A DNA stretch of 64,000 nt from Vescimonas fastidiosa (GTDB lineage: Bacteria; Bacillota; Clostridia; Oscillospirales; Oscillospiraceae), in NCBI RefSeq assembly GCF_018326305.1, contig NZ_AP023415.1:1302001-1366000 (forward strand), written 5' to 3'. Each line of letters begins with the position of its first letter. The first letter of the stretch is position 1. A program made the position numbers and the translations under genes. A model generated the notes under the pieces. The model did no database searches. It saw only the letters and a program-made list of their open reading frames with translations, and was not told where the DNA came from. This document shows positions 25,982 through 33,923 of this stretch, one piece after another.

Positions 25982-26347
25982 CTACCGTGTCGGTGCCGAC
26001 TTTCCATGGCAGCGGGGCTTAATTGGCAGCCCATGCCGCCTGGCAAATTCCGCAATGGTAGGTCTGTCTTTAGAGCACGGCCAGTTGAAGTCGCCCGGTG
26101 CCAGGTCCCGGTATCCGTTTTCCGGCAGGTCTATACGCTGGCCGGTCAGCACGGTCCCGTAGTGCTCCACCGTGATATGGCAGGCCAGTAAACATGGCTG
26201 CGACCAATCCTCCGGGGAGGTCTGCATATCGTAGGCGTAGATGCCATTCGGCAATGCAGACCGGCGCACGCGCTCCACGGTGAAAAGCCCCTGCACACCG
26301 CATATCTCCACCGCCTCAAATCGGGTCTTCTGCATATCCACCGTCAT
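25982..26347 (-). CDS. LPD28-like small element protein
   Basis: A 121-residue protein starting at ATG 26347 (AGAGG 8 bp upstream). It resembles the large-polyvalent-protein-associated domain 28, with LFTVERVRRSALPNGIYAYD, then HYGTVLTGQRIDLPENGY. The tail is rich in basic residues. It follows the DUF3846 gene by 5 bp. Such proteins recur in conjugative elements without known function. Confidence 0.65.
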   Translation of the reverse strand: MTVDMQKTRFEAVEICGVQGLFTVERVRRSALPNGIYAYDMQTSPEDWSQPCLLACHITVEHYGTVLTGQRIDLPENGYRDLAPGDFNWPCSKDRPTIAEFARRHGLPIKPRCHGKSAPTR

Positions 26348-26352
26348 ACCTT

Positions 26353-26751
26353 CTACCTCTCCAAACCATCATCCTTCTTAGGCCCGTCCCGTTTCTTAAA
26401 CGGCTCCACCCGCAGCGTCACCGGCGTATTGTCCATAACGCCCAGCAGCAGCTCTGCCTGGTGAAACTGCTTCTTATAGACCTGCATCTGCTCCGGCGTC
26501 AGCGAAACGAAGTCGTCTGCGCCCAACCCGCACACAAAGAACGGCCCGAACACCCCGCCGTAGCCACCCGGCATACTGCGGTTAAACTCATTGGGCTTCA
26601 GCATCCCTTCGTCGTCGCACACCACGGCCACCTTATCCTCAAAGGGATAGATGGCCTGGATCAGCCCGCCCACAGCCTGCTGCATTTCCTTCAGCCCGTT
26701 CAGCTCCTTTTCGTAAGGCTCCGTGCCCGGCTCTACCATTAACACTTTCAT
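26353..26751 (-). CDS. DUF3846-family protein
   Basis: A 132-residue protein starting at ATG 26751. The DUF3846 pattern is clear: an N-terminal beta strand MKVLMVEPG, then LQAVGGLIQAIYPF-like sequence (here MQQAVGGLIQAIYPFED), VVCDDEGMLKPNEFNR and a closing GPFFVCGLG. Function is unknown. It lies between the 256-residue unknown gene and the LPD28-like gene, with 3-5 bp gaps, so one operon. Confidence 0.85.
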   Translation of the reverse strand: MKVLMVEPGTEPYEKELNGLKEMQQAVGGLIQAIYPFEDKVAVVCDDEGMLKPNEFNRSMPGGYGGVFGPFFVCGLGADDFVSLTPEQMQVYKKQFHQAELLLGVMDNTPVTLRVEPFKKRDGPKKDDGLER

Positions 26752-26754
26752 TGC

Positions 26755-27525
26755 TTACCTCTCCCTATCTCGGTTTCGTTTTTTCGGTTTGGCTTCTTTT
26801 GTGTCCCCGTCCTCCACAAACGCCAAAAGCTCCTGCGGCGTAGGCTGGTGCGGCTGCACCGTGTACCCCGGCAGCAGCTTCCCATTCACCGAGAACAGGT
26901 GCACATGATTTTCCGGCAGCGGCGGCGACAGTTCCCTAAACAAATGCGCATAAGCCGCAATGCGCCCCTGCACATACCGCTCCGCCGCCGACTTATCCGC
27001 ATAGCGTTTGTTGTCCTGCCCGGCCAGCGGGGACGGTCTGCTGTAATAGGGGTCCTTCCTGGGTGGGAGGTTATATTCCACGCTCCAGGACACATACCAC
27101 GCCACCGGGACCTGCTTTTTTAATTTGTGGTCATAGGCGGTGTCCTCCCGGATGCGGTAGGTCATTTGGTAGACCCGGTTGCTGATCCTGCGCCAACCGT
27201 ACTCCGTGTCCTCCCAGCGGTTTCCACTGTTCTTCACCTCCGGGGTCTTCACATATTCCATGGCTTTTTCCAGCACCATGGTCTGGGCCGCCTGCGCCTC
27301 CCAAAGCTGGGCCCGCTCCTGCAATTCGCTAAAAATTTTCCGCTCCTCCGCCACGCTTTTCTCCCGCATGACTTGCAGATTGCCCAGGGTCATCTCCGTC
27401 AGTGAGGACAGATCTGCCCGGTAGGGGTTAAAGCTGATGTGGTGCTCCAGGGTCATCTTCTGTCCCGGCTCCAGCTTGTCGCCGTAGGAATAGGCGTTAT
27501 AAAACAGCTCCTCCCGCTGCGGCAT
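26755..27525 (-). CDS. Conserved element protein of unknown function
   Basis: A 256-residue soluble protein starting at ATG 27525 (GAGGTG upstream), 6 bp after the ParB stop. I do not recognise a catalytic domain. Visible features are an N-terminal segment with EHHISFNPYRADLSSLTEM, a helical region (about 65-105), a central YGWRRISNRVYQMTYRIRED and a Lys/Arg-rich tail. By position it is an accessory gene of the ParB-DUF3846 operon. Confidence 0.6.
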   Translation of the reverse strand: MPQREELFYNAYSYGDKLEPGQKMTLEHHISFNPYRADLSSLTEMTLGNLQVMREKSVAEERKIFSELQERAQLWEAQAAQTMVLEKAMEYVKTPEVKNSGNRWEDTEYGWRRISNRVYQMTYRIREDTAYDHKLKKQVPVAWYVSWSVEYNLPPRKDPYYSRPSPLAGQDNKRYADKSAAERYVQGRIAAYAHLFRELSPPLPENHVHLFSVNGKLLPGYTVQPHQPTPQELLAFVEDGDTKEAKPKKRNRDRER

Positions 27526-27531
27526 GGTCCA

Positions 27532-28896
27532 TCACCTCTCTTTACCCGACGCCGCTTTTTTTGCGGTCTTTTCCTGCTCCGCCTTGGCCTTTTGCCGGTT
27601 CAGCGCCCTTTGCCGCAGGTCCAGCGCCTCAAATACCACCCGCTTAGCATCCGCAATGGTGGTGTCCTTCTTGGGGAAGTAGGGCCGCAGCTCCTCCTCG
27701 GTGAATGTGACCTTCAGCGGCAAAAACATCTCCCGCTTGCTGGGTGCCACGGTCTGCTCGATCTTCTCCGCCGTCAGCTTGCCCGCCTGGCTCTCCTTTT
27801 TCAGCTCGGCGGCCTTGGCCCCGGTGGGGACCTTATCCTCCCGCTTGATGGCATCCGCCAGGGCTTTCTGCTCCTGAGGCTTCAAGTAGGAGATGTCCGC
27901 AGCGGAGTTCACAGGCAATTTCTTCTCCTCCACCATGTCCTGCAATTCCGGCTCCAGCTTGGTCAGCCGGGTCAGCCGCTGGATGGTGGCCCGGCTCTCC
28001 CCGGTCTGCTGGGCCAGCTGCTCGTCTGCCCGCATGGGCTTGTAGCCCGCCTCCGCCTGTGCCTTGGTGGGCCGCCCCGCCTTGCGCTTCATGGCCTCCA
28101 GCTTCATGGTGTAGGCCCGCGCCTTGACCATAGGGGAGATATTTTCCCGCTTGAGGTTGGAATCCACCATGTAAATGATGGCGCTGTCCCGGTCCATATC
28201 CCGGACGATGGCGGGGATCTGCGCCACCCCCGCCAGGGCGCAGCCGTGCTTGCGGCGGTGGCCCGCCACCATCTCGTAGCGCTCCGGGTCCTTACCACTG
28301 CGGATCACCGTCACCGGCTCCAGCACGCCGAACTTCTTGATGCTCTCCACCAGGTCCAGCATATCCTTATCGTCCTGCACCGGGAAGGGATGTCCCTCAA
28401 AGTCGTCGATCTTCTCCACTGGCAGCATGACCACCGATCCCAGCGTACCCTCGCCCACGATGTTCAGCCGAAAGTCCTCCGGGATGCCGTCTGCGTCGGT
28501 CTGATCTTTCTTCTCCGTCTCCTTTTTGGACTCATGCATACCCTCGGCGCCCTTGTCCTCCGCAGGCTTCTTTTCCTCCGCCTTTGCAGACGCAGCGGCT
28601 TTCTTATCCTCCGGCTTTGCAGGTGCGGCGGATGGCTTTTCTTCGGGCTTTTTCTCGTCCCTCTTTTCAGCAGGCGCAGCCACCGGCTTCTCCTCCGCCT
28701 TGCCCGGTTTTACCGCATATGCCGGTGCAGGCTTCTCCGCCTTTTTCTCCACTGGCTTCTCAGCGGGCTTTGCTTTTTCCTTGGACAGCACCACCGCCTT
28801 CTCCGGCTCCGCCGCCTTGCTGCCGGGCGGCTCCTGGTCCTTCGCGGGCGCACTGCGAAACGCCCCGATCAGCGGATTTTTCTTCTCTTCTGCCAT
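27532..28896 (-). CDS. parB: ParB/Spo0J-family partition protein
   Basis: A 454-residue protein starting at ATG 28896 (AAGGAGGAGG upstream). The first 130 residues are a Lys/Ala/Glu/Pro-rich disordered region. Then come the ParB nuclease-like domain with MVAGHRRKHGC and LKRENISPMVKARAY, a helix-turn-helix (EQLAQQTGESRATIQRLTRL) and a helical C-terminal part. No ParA lies beside it in this window. It may aid stable inheritance of the element's circular form or regulate gene expression. Confidence 0.9.
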   Translation of the reverse strand: MAEEKKNPLIGAFRSAPAKDQEPPGSKAAEPEKAVVLSKEKAKPAEKPVEKKAEKPAPAYAVKPGKAEEKPVAAPAEKRDEKKPEEKPSAAPAKPEDKKAAASAKAEEKKPAEDKGAEGMHESKKETEKKDQTDADGIPEDFRLNIVGEGTLGSVVMLPVEKIDDFEGHPFPVQDDKDMLDLVESIKKFGVLEPVTVIRSGKDPERYEMVAGHRRKHGCALAGVAQIPAIVRDMDRDSAIIYMVDSNLKRENISPMVKARAYTMKLEAMKRKAGRPTKAQAEAGYKPMRADEQLAQQTGESRATIQRLTRLTKLEPELQDMVEEKKLPVNSAADISYLKPQEQKALADAIKREDKVPTGAKAAELKKESQAGKLTAEKIEQTVAPSKREMFLPLKVTFTEEELRPYFPKKDTTIADAKRVVFEALDLRQRALNRQKAKAEQEKTAKKAASGKER

Positions 28897-29060
28897 ACTT
28901 TTTTGCCTCCTCCTTGCACTATATCAAAATCCGTCTCAATTTGAGACGGGTTTTGTTTCGGTCCCAGGTGCTCCTTTCTGCACCCTTGTGTGGCTGCCGT
29001 AAGCGTCACCGGCCCCTGCACGGTCACATCTACGGTCAGCAAATAATACTCCGTGTGCAT
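28869..29060 (-). CDS. Possible small protein overlapping the parB start
   Basis: A 63-residue frame starting at ATG 29060 with a perfect AAGGAGG site 5 bp upstream. It ends 28 bp inside parB. The first 30 residues (MHTEYYLLTVDVTVQGPVTL) look protein-like. The tail is encoded by the palindrome (SQIETD) and the parB ribosome site, so the real end may have been lost or this may be a leader peptide. Unrecognised. Confidence 0.4.
   Translation of the reverse strand: MHTEYYLLTVDVTVQGPVTLTAATQGCRKEHLGPKQNPSQIETDFDIVQGGGKKVWQKRRKIR
28933..28947. repeat. Dispersed palindrome copy 6
   Basis: GTCTCAATTTGAGAC, flanked by CC and GG, about 37 bp upstream of the parB start. Confidence 0.85.
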
Positions 29061-29109
29061 AAAATCCTCCTTCTTTTTTGCCAGCACAACGCCCGCCTCC
29101 CTGGGCGGG

Positions 29110-30009
29110 CTACCCACCAGCCAGGTCGTGCTGGACCTCCGCCTGGTAATAGTGATAAATGGTGACCGGCGCGTTATACAGCGTGGTCATTAAGTACGCC
29201 CGCACATTGACCACCTGCGCCGTGGTGCGCTGCAAGCTCTCGATGACATACTCCAGGTGGTCCCGCTCCAGCAGCCGAAACCGCTTCTGCACCTGCCAGG
29301 CAGGCAGCAGCTCGCCGCCCACCCGAAGCGTTGGGCGGGTGCTGCACAGCACATCGGTGATGACGGCCACCAGCTCGTCTATGAGCTCCACCTCATAGCG
29401 CTCACAGAGCCGACTATACTCCACCTGGCTGCGCACTTTCTCTGTCATCCTCTCCCTCTCCCATCGCCCGCCGCCGGGCGGCGAAGAGGAGGATCTGTAA
29501 AGCTGATTCACATCCGTCTGCTTTCTATCTGTATAGTTTCCGTCCCCCTTTGGGAAGTCTGCCCTTCCGCTTTGGGGAACTCTTGACTTCCCGTTTTCGG
29601 AAGTCTTGACTTCCTCCCCGGGGAAGTCAGCCGGAGGCGGCACCGCCCGGGTGGTGTAGCGCTTCACATAAATGCGCGTGGGCTTCCCCTGGCCCTGCTT
29701 TTTCCGCTCAATGAGCCCGATGCCCTTCTCCGTGTCCAGCTCCGCCAGCAGCCGCACAGCCTTTCCATGCCCGCACCGCAGGCTCTCCTGTATCTCCTCC
29801 AGCGTGTAGTAAATGTAGACCCGTCCAGCCCCATCATACCACCCGTTCCGCGCCGAAAGATTCATCCTGTCCAACATCAACCCATACAGCAGCTTGGCGT
29901 CCGTAGACAGCCCCGAAAACCGCGTCCCTAAAATCAGCAGCCGCGGGATTCGATAAAAAGAGCAGCTTTCGCTCTCCTCGCCGTAGTAATAATCAAACTT
30001 CTCAGGCAC
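29110..30009 (-). CDS. Replication initiator protein A (RepA_N / DUF6017)
   Basis: A 299-residue protein starting at GTG 30009 (GAGGAGGGG upstream). The N-terminal RepA_N winged-helix domain is clear in FYRIPRLLILGTRFSGLSTDAKLLYGLMLDRM and WYDGAGRVYIYYTLEEI (quoted in parts: FYRIPRLLI, LSTDAKLLYGLMLDR). A variable linker leads to a C-terminal DUF6017-type helical domain with YEVELIDELVAVITDVL. It probably starts replication of the excised element. It is the first gene of the main minus-strand operon after the relBE terminator. Confidence 0.9.
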   Translation of the reverse strand: MPEKFDYYYGEESESCSFYRIPRLLILGTRFSGLSTDAKLLYGLMLDRMNLSARNGWYDGAGRVYIYYTLEEIQESLRCGHGKAVRLLAELDTEKGIGLIERKKQGQGKPTRIYVKRYTTRAVPPPADFPGEEVKTSENGKSRVPQSGRADFPKGDGNYTDRKQTDVNQLYRSSSSPPGGGRWERERMTEKVRSQVEYSRLCERYEVELIDELVAVITDVLCSTRPTLRVGGELLPAWQVQKRFRLLERDHLEYVIESLQRTTAQVVNVRAYLMTTLYNAPVTIYHYYQAEVQHDLAGG

Positions 30010-30031
30010 GAAAACCCCTCCTCAAATTCCT

Positions 30032-30077
30032 AAAATAAAAGCACCTCCCGCCTTTACAGATGGGAAGTGCTTTATTT
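30032..30077 (-). terminator. Terminator between relBE and repA
   Basis: AAAGCACTTCCC pairs with GGGAGGTGCTTTT and is followed by ATTTT on the minus strand. It directly follows the RelE stop codon. Confidence 0.75.
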
Positions 30078-30084
30078 GCTAAAT

Positions 30085-30408
30085 TCACTTTTCTTCCTCA
30101 GTTCTAAACAAGACCCGCAGATAATCCTGCCGTCCGTCCAAAATGCGGGAAATCTGTATCGTCTCATTCTCAACGCAGTAGAACAGGAAATAGTTTCCGC
30201 TGAGCAGCGCCCGCAGGTTAGTCTCTCTTCCGATTTTGGAAGAAACGGAAAAACCTAAATGCGGATTCTGCTGTAGAAGTCGCAAATCATGTGTGATGTT
30301 CTTCGCAATGCGTCGCGCTGCCTGTGGGTTATGCAGCTGCATCGAAATATACGCACTGATCTCTGCTAAATCACCGGCTGCTGCCGGTGTAATTTTCAGT
30401 TTATACAT
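30085..30408 (-). CDS. relE: RelE/ParE-family toxin
   Basis: A 107-residue protein starting at ATG 30408, overlapping the antitoxin stop by 8 bp. MYKLKITPAAAGDLAEISAY and the following AARRIAKNITHDLRLLQQNP, then LRALLSGNYFLFYCVENETI, match the RelE/ParE fold. The arginines near the C-terminus (SRILDGRQDYLRVLF) fit either an mRNA-cutting RelE or a gyrase-poisoning ParE; sequence does not decide. It forms a toxin-antitoxin pair that would favour retention of the element. Confidence 0.9.
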   Translation of the reverse strand: MYKLKITPAAAGDLAEISAYISMQLHNPQAARRIAKNITHDLRLLQQNPHLGFSVSSKIGRETNLRALLSGNYFLFYCVENETIQISRILDGRQDYLRVLFRTEEEK

Positions 30409-30727
30409 CCGTCAGCCCAAGCTGAGACTCCACTTCCTCCAGCGTGAGCCAGCCCCCTTCTTCCGCAGATTTCCATCCCTTGTCGATTTCCGCCATAAGC
30501 TGAGCCGCAGCCTTTGACTTCATATACTCTGCGTTTTCGGGAGACAGCAGAAACGGAAAGCCGTTACTGTTCAGCGATTGCTGTAAAAAAATATTAAACG
30601 CATCCGTCAAGCTCAGTCCATAGGCAGAAAAAACATCCTCAGCCTCTCGCTTGATCTCCGGGTTAATGCGCATCTGAAACATCGCCGTTTTGGGCGCAGA
30701 AGCTACATTGATACTTGAACCTTGCAT
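30401..30727 (-). CDS. relB: RelB/DinJ-family antitoxin
   Basis: A 108-residue protein starting at ATG 30727 (AGGAGG upstream). The ribbon-helix-helix DNA-binding part is FQMRINPEIKREAEDVFSAY with GLSLTDAFNIFLQQS. The C-terminal half is the toxin-binding tail. It has a consensus promoter just upstream and probably represses it. Confidence 0.9.
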   Translation of the reverse strand: MQGSSINVASAPKTAMFQMRINPEIKREAEDVFSAYGLSLTDAFNIFLQQSLNSNGFPFLLSPENAEYMKSKAAAQLMAEIDKGWKSAEEGGWLTLEEVESQLGLTDV

Positions 30728-30749
30728 AGCTCAGACCTCCTTTTTCTTT

Positions 30750-30778
30750 AGTATACCCACAGTAGTGGAAAATGTCAA
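30750..30778 (-). promoter_or_regulatory. Consensus promoter of relBE
   Basis: TTGACA (30778-30773) and TATACT (30755-30750) on the minus strand with a 17-bp spacer, about 23 bp upstream of the RelB start. A small inverted repeat (CCACAGTAGTGG) in the spacer could be the autoregulatory operator. The 30780-30949 stretch beyond it is AT-rich with no gene; the element's right end probably lies there. Confidence 0.85.
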
Positions 30779-30949
30779 CACATTGTCAGTACAAAACACT
30801 ATATAGAGACATTAACTTTTGATTGTTCTCGATGTAAATGAGTGATTCCGACCAAATATCCGTTTTATCTCGTATTTCGCCTCTTTTTTGCACTTTGCAT
30901 TTTTAAGTAGTGAAAAAATTCGATTCTTTGAGGTGAATACACACCGCAA

Positions 30950-31066
30950 GAGGTTGGCGTCAACCTGAAGGACGGCTACAACGGCGACCTGACCTCTCGT
31001 GAGGCCGGCAGCGTGGGCGGCCAGATGGTCAAGAAGATGATCGAGTCCTACGAGAAGAACCTGTAA
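30950..31066 (+). pseudogene. 3' fragment of an alpha/beta-type small acid-soluble spore protein gene, copy 1
   Basis: The frame reads EVGVNLKDGYNGDLTSREAG and then SVGGQMVKKMIESYEKNL before TAA. It carries the two SASP signatures EVGVNL and TSREAGSVGG. The N-terminal half and start codon are absent; upstream sequence is unrelated. The same fragment recurs at 58889-59002. It was probably cut by insertion of the conjugative element. It also marks the organism as a spore former or a descendant of one. Confidence 0.85.
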
Positions 31067-31176
31067 CGGAAGCTCTCGTAAGAAGACCCAAGAGCGCTTT
31101 GGAGTTTTTCTCCAAAGCGCTCTTCAGCTTGTCAAAGCCCTCCCGGGGCTTGCCGCCTCCGAGGGCGAGTCCCGGG
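30952..31176. repeat. 225-bp direct repeat, left copy
   Basis: Contains the SASP 3' end, its terminator and about 50 bp beyond. It matches 58889-59113 with only a handful of differences in the same orientation. The pair encloses about 27.7 kb. Confidence 0.9.
31090..31124 (+). terminator. Terminator of the SASP fragment, copy 1
   Basis: AAGAGCGCTTTGGAG and its complement around TTTTT. The right-hand copy is at 59026-59060. Confidence 0.8.
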
Positions 31177-31463
31177 AGGTCAGATTGTTGCACACCAGAT
31201 ACCAGTATTTTTCCCGCTCTCCGTTGTAGACGGACCCGCCGGAACACATAGCTGCGCCGCAGCAGGCGCAGTAGGCGATGCCGCCGAAGATGCTGTGGCG
31301 GAAGACCGGGTTTACGCCGTTGGCCTTGGTGTTCTCCCCCCATGAAATGGGCCGCCAGGTCGAACTGCTCCTGGGACACCAGCGCCTGGTGGGTGTCCTT
31401 GGTGAATACCCGCTCCACCACATAGGTGGCCGAGCCGATCTGCTGCTCATTTTTGTTATCCAA
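31177..31463 (-). pseudogene. Decayed TnpW-serine recombinase fusion remnant
   Basis: The first 21 codons match the TnpW-like gene (MDNKNEQQIGSATYVVERVF) and run straight into recombinase codons TKDTHQALVSQEQFDLAAHF, so the TnpW tail and the recombinase N-terminus are deleted. The joint lies where both genes share a GGTGAA-TACCC-like stretch. An extra C in a C-run then shifts the frame, although the older recombinase frame continues to YWYLVCNNLTSR. The remnant stops at the end of the 225-bp repeat. It cannot make a working recombinase. Confidence 0.85.
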
Positions 31464-31742
31464 GTTCTTCCACCTCCGCTATCATTATGAACGCTTCTTT
31501 TCCGCTTTAACCAAAAAGCCGCCGAGCATACAGGCAAAATATTTTGTCTGCAAGCTCCACGGCTCTGCATTTTTGACTTGTTTTATCACGAGCAAAACAG
31601 GCGGCTGGTGGCTGCCAGCCTCACGGGAATCTCACCCCGGCCCATGCTGATGGGTGCGCCGTACGATGCTTTGAGGGCGTCCAATGCGGGAGTATCTTTA
31701 AGGGTGCCAGTGGTCGTGGCCCACAGAGTGCCGCTCTGTTTC
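31405..31742. repeat. Recombinase leader repeat, copy B
   Basis: Near-identical to 1499-1835 (see there). It shows that the left end of region 2 is a remnant of an element related to the intact one. The 31743-31892 gap holds only an AT-rich leader for the next gene. Confidence 0.85.
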
Positions 31743-31892
31743 GGCGCAGCTTCTCCGTAACCGCCAAGCCCACCCGAACATGGGAGCGCATAAGGAAAAG
31801 AAATGTCTGAATGTTCATGAAAATATTTGCTTTTTTCGGATTTTGAGATATACTATTTCTATATAAGCTCCGCAGGGGAAAGGGGATTCATG

Positions 31893-32837
31893 ATGGAGAA
31901 TAAAATGGAAGAAAGAAACTGGAAGTATAAAATCAACGGTGGATGGCCTACGCTCATCATGGCTTCGGTCATGCTGGCAATCTTTGGCGGGATCACGGTT
32001 TGGCTCTACACCACACGGAATGGTGCCTTCATCGGCGGCCTGATTGTGACGGCCTGTATGGCGATTGGCTTCATTTTATCCGTATGCAGCGTTCTATTTT
32101 TTAAGGTGTTCGTGGATAAGGACGGCTTTTTTTGTCAAACCGCACCGGGCAACGGGCGGTACTATCGCTACAGCGAGATCCGCAATATGTGGCTCAGTTC
32201 CGGCAGGGAGACAAACGCACGCCAGCCGACCTACTGCAACTTTGAAACGGTAGAAGGAAAGCGGATGAGATTCCTCGTACTTGGCTCCCAAATCGATGCA
32301 GTTGATTATATGATCGAGCGGGTCGAGTCTATGGGGAACAAAAGCGGGGAAGATGATCTTGACTGGGAGATCGTCATCACCGGCAAGAAGGAGGCTGGAT
32401 TTGTGGTAATTCCCACGATTCTCTCCTTGATTATGCTTGCCGTAATGGTGATGTTGTTTTTGGCGTGGAATCTGCCGCCGATAGTCATTGCAGTTCCCGT
32501 TATTCTTGAGCTGATGTCACTGTCACAGATTCTTTCTCTTGGGTTGTTTTACAAAGTAATCATTCAGAAGGACGGTTTTTATTGCCGCACCAATCCCTTC
32601 GACGGGCGGTACTACCGCTACAGCGACATTCTGGACTGGCGTCTTGTCGAGTCGCAGCGGAAGATCGGCTCCCGGTACAACAGAGGAAGAATCCGCAAAA
32701 TGTACTACTTTTACGACCTGAAATTCATCGACCGTGCGCACCAGACACACCGGCTCCCTTATAACAAATCACTGTACGAGGGAGAGATTGGCGAGTTGGT
32801 CGCCAGAATTGAGAGGACACATGACAATGAAGCATAA
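31893..32837 (+). CDS. Membrane protein with internal duplication, unknown function
   Basis: A 314-residue protein starting at ATG 31893 (AGGGG 7 bp upstream; ATG 31890 is also possible). Two similar halves each have two membrane helices followed by a soluble segment. Compare VDKDGFFCQTAPGNGRYYRY with IQKDGFYCRTNPFDGRYYRY. The soluble part may be a PH-like domain of the type found after paired helices, but I do not recognise the family. The next gene overlaps its end, so the two are an operon. Confidence 0.75.
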   Translation: MENKMEERNWKYKINGGWPTLIMASVMLAIFGGITVWLYTTRNGAFIGGLIVTACMAIGFILSVCSVLFFKVFVDKDGFFCQTAPGNGRYYRYSEIRNMWLSSGRETNARQPTYCNFETVEGKRMRFLVLGSQIDAVDYMIERVESMGNKSGEDDLDWEIVITGKKEAGFVVIPTILSLIMLAVMVMLFLAWNLPPIVIAVPVILELMSLSQILSLGLFYKVIIQKDGFYCRTNPFDGRYYRYSDILDWRLVESQRKIGSRYNRGRIRKMYYFYDLKFIDRAHQTHRLPYNKSLYEGEIGELVARIERTHDNEA

Positions 32838-33390
32838 CTCCCCCCGATTGACAGATGGCATTTCCCGGTTTTTGATAACCGTTATGGGAATTGTCATGAT
32901 GATTGCCGGTATCCGTCTGCTCATTATGGGGGTGGATAACTTTATCCAGCCAATCCGCCATGCCGGCTGGGTAACCACCAGCGCAAATGTTACCGACATA
33001 TCTGAAACGGTCATAAAGAACAATTTTTTTAGAAACAAGCGGACAAGAATCCACTATAAGTGGACTTATGAGTATGTGGTGGACGGTACGCACTATACAG
33101 GCGAGTTTGGCCCCTTGGCGAACTCAGTCACGGTGGGTAAGTCCATCCAGATCAAATTTGACCCGGATGCACCGGAAAACTCGACCGGCTTTATAGAACC
33201 GAGCTTCAGCGACATTGTTCTCGCTGTGATTGGCTTGGTTGTCGCTGTGCTCGGGTTCTTCATATCGGGCATCTGCCCCCTGATCCGCAGGCTGACCGGG
33301 AGGGATCGATTCGATGAGGAGGAAAAACTGCCGCCGGAAGAGAAATACGACCTGTCCGCTGAGGACGCCCCGCATACGAGAGAAAAGTGA
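32821..33390 (+). CDS. DUF3592-like membrane protein
   Basis: A 189-residue protein starting at ATG 32821 (GAGAGG upstream), overlapping the upstream gene by 17 bp. It has an N-terminal helix (about 15-38), an extracellular beta-rich part with YEYVVDGTHYTGEFGPLANS, VGKSIQIKFDPDAPENSTGF, and a second helix (about 130-155). The pattern fits DUF3592. Function is unknown; it probably works with the preceding membrane protein. Confidence 0.75.
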   Translation: MTMKHNSPRLTDGISRFLITVMGIVMMIAGIRLLIMGVDNFIQPIRHAGWVTTSANVTDISETVIKNNFFRNKRTRIHYKWTYEYVVDGTHYTGEFGPLANSVTVGKSIQIKFDPDAPENSTGFIEPSFSDIVLAVIGLVVAVLGFFISGICPLIRRLTGRDRFDEEEKLPPEEKYDLSAEDAPHTREK

Positions 33391-33584
33391 GGGTAGGCAA
33401 TACCCCCCCCCCGAGTTCTTTTCCCGATACTTGCATTTGTGCTTTTCGGGGTGCTCATCATGCTTCTCCAGGGCGGAAGATTCTGATCATAGGAGCTATT
33501 GTTTGTTCTTTCTCTGTCTTAATACCTCCGATAGAGTGAGTCCTTCTGGATGCGCCATGATGACGCTACCCTCGTGACAACTCG

Positions 33585-33619
33585 AGAGCGCACCTTCCCC
33601 TTGGTGGGAGGTGCGCTCT
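33585..33619. terminator. Hairpin between DUF3592-like and HTH genes
   Basis: AGAGCGCACC and its exact complement around a CCTTGGTGGG-type loop. It could serve either strand. The remaining 33391-33584 shows no gene. Confidence 0.6.
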
Positions 33620-33627
33620 GTCTGCGT

Positions 33628-33846
33628 TCATTTGATGCGATACAGGCTGCTGGTCAGGCTGCCATTGGGACGACGGCGGTGGGTGCGCTCTAAGAATCCG
33701 TGTCGCTCCAAGTCCGCCAAGGCCCGCTGCACGGTGCGGCGGGACAGCTTTAAGTCCTCCGCGATCCTGCGGACGCTGGGCCAGCAGGTGCCGTCGGTCT
33801 CCGCCGTGATGGGCTTGACTTCCTTTTCCGTAAGCTCCGCCATCAT
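33628..33846 (-). CDS. Winged-helix DNA-binding protein, probably 5'-truncated
   Basis: 72 residues from ATG 33846, with a helix-turn-helix (SVRRIAEDLKLSRRTVQRAL) and wing (FLERTHRRRPNGSLTSSLY). The frame stays open upstream through ENGYGFNLSREHQLIRK to a stop, without a start codon or ribosome site. That upstream stretch looks coding, so the gene has probably lost its 5' end. It may be a remnant of a replication or regulatory protein. Confidence 0.55.
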   Translation of the reverse strand: MMAELTEKEVKPITAETDGTCWPSVRRIAEDLKLSRRTVQRALADLERHGFLERTHRRRPNGSLTSSLYRIK

Positions 33847-33923
33847 TTTGCGGATCAGCTGATGTTCACGACTGAGATTAAATCCATAGCCGTTTTCCTA
33901 TTTTGTTCCTTAAAAGTGTTCGG

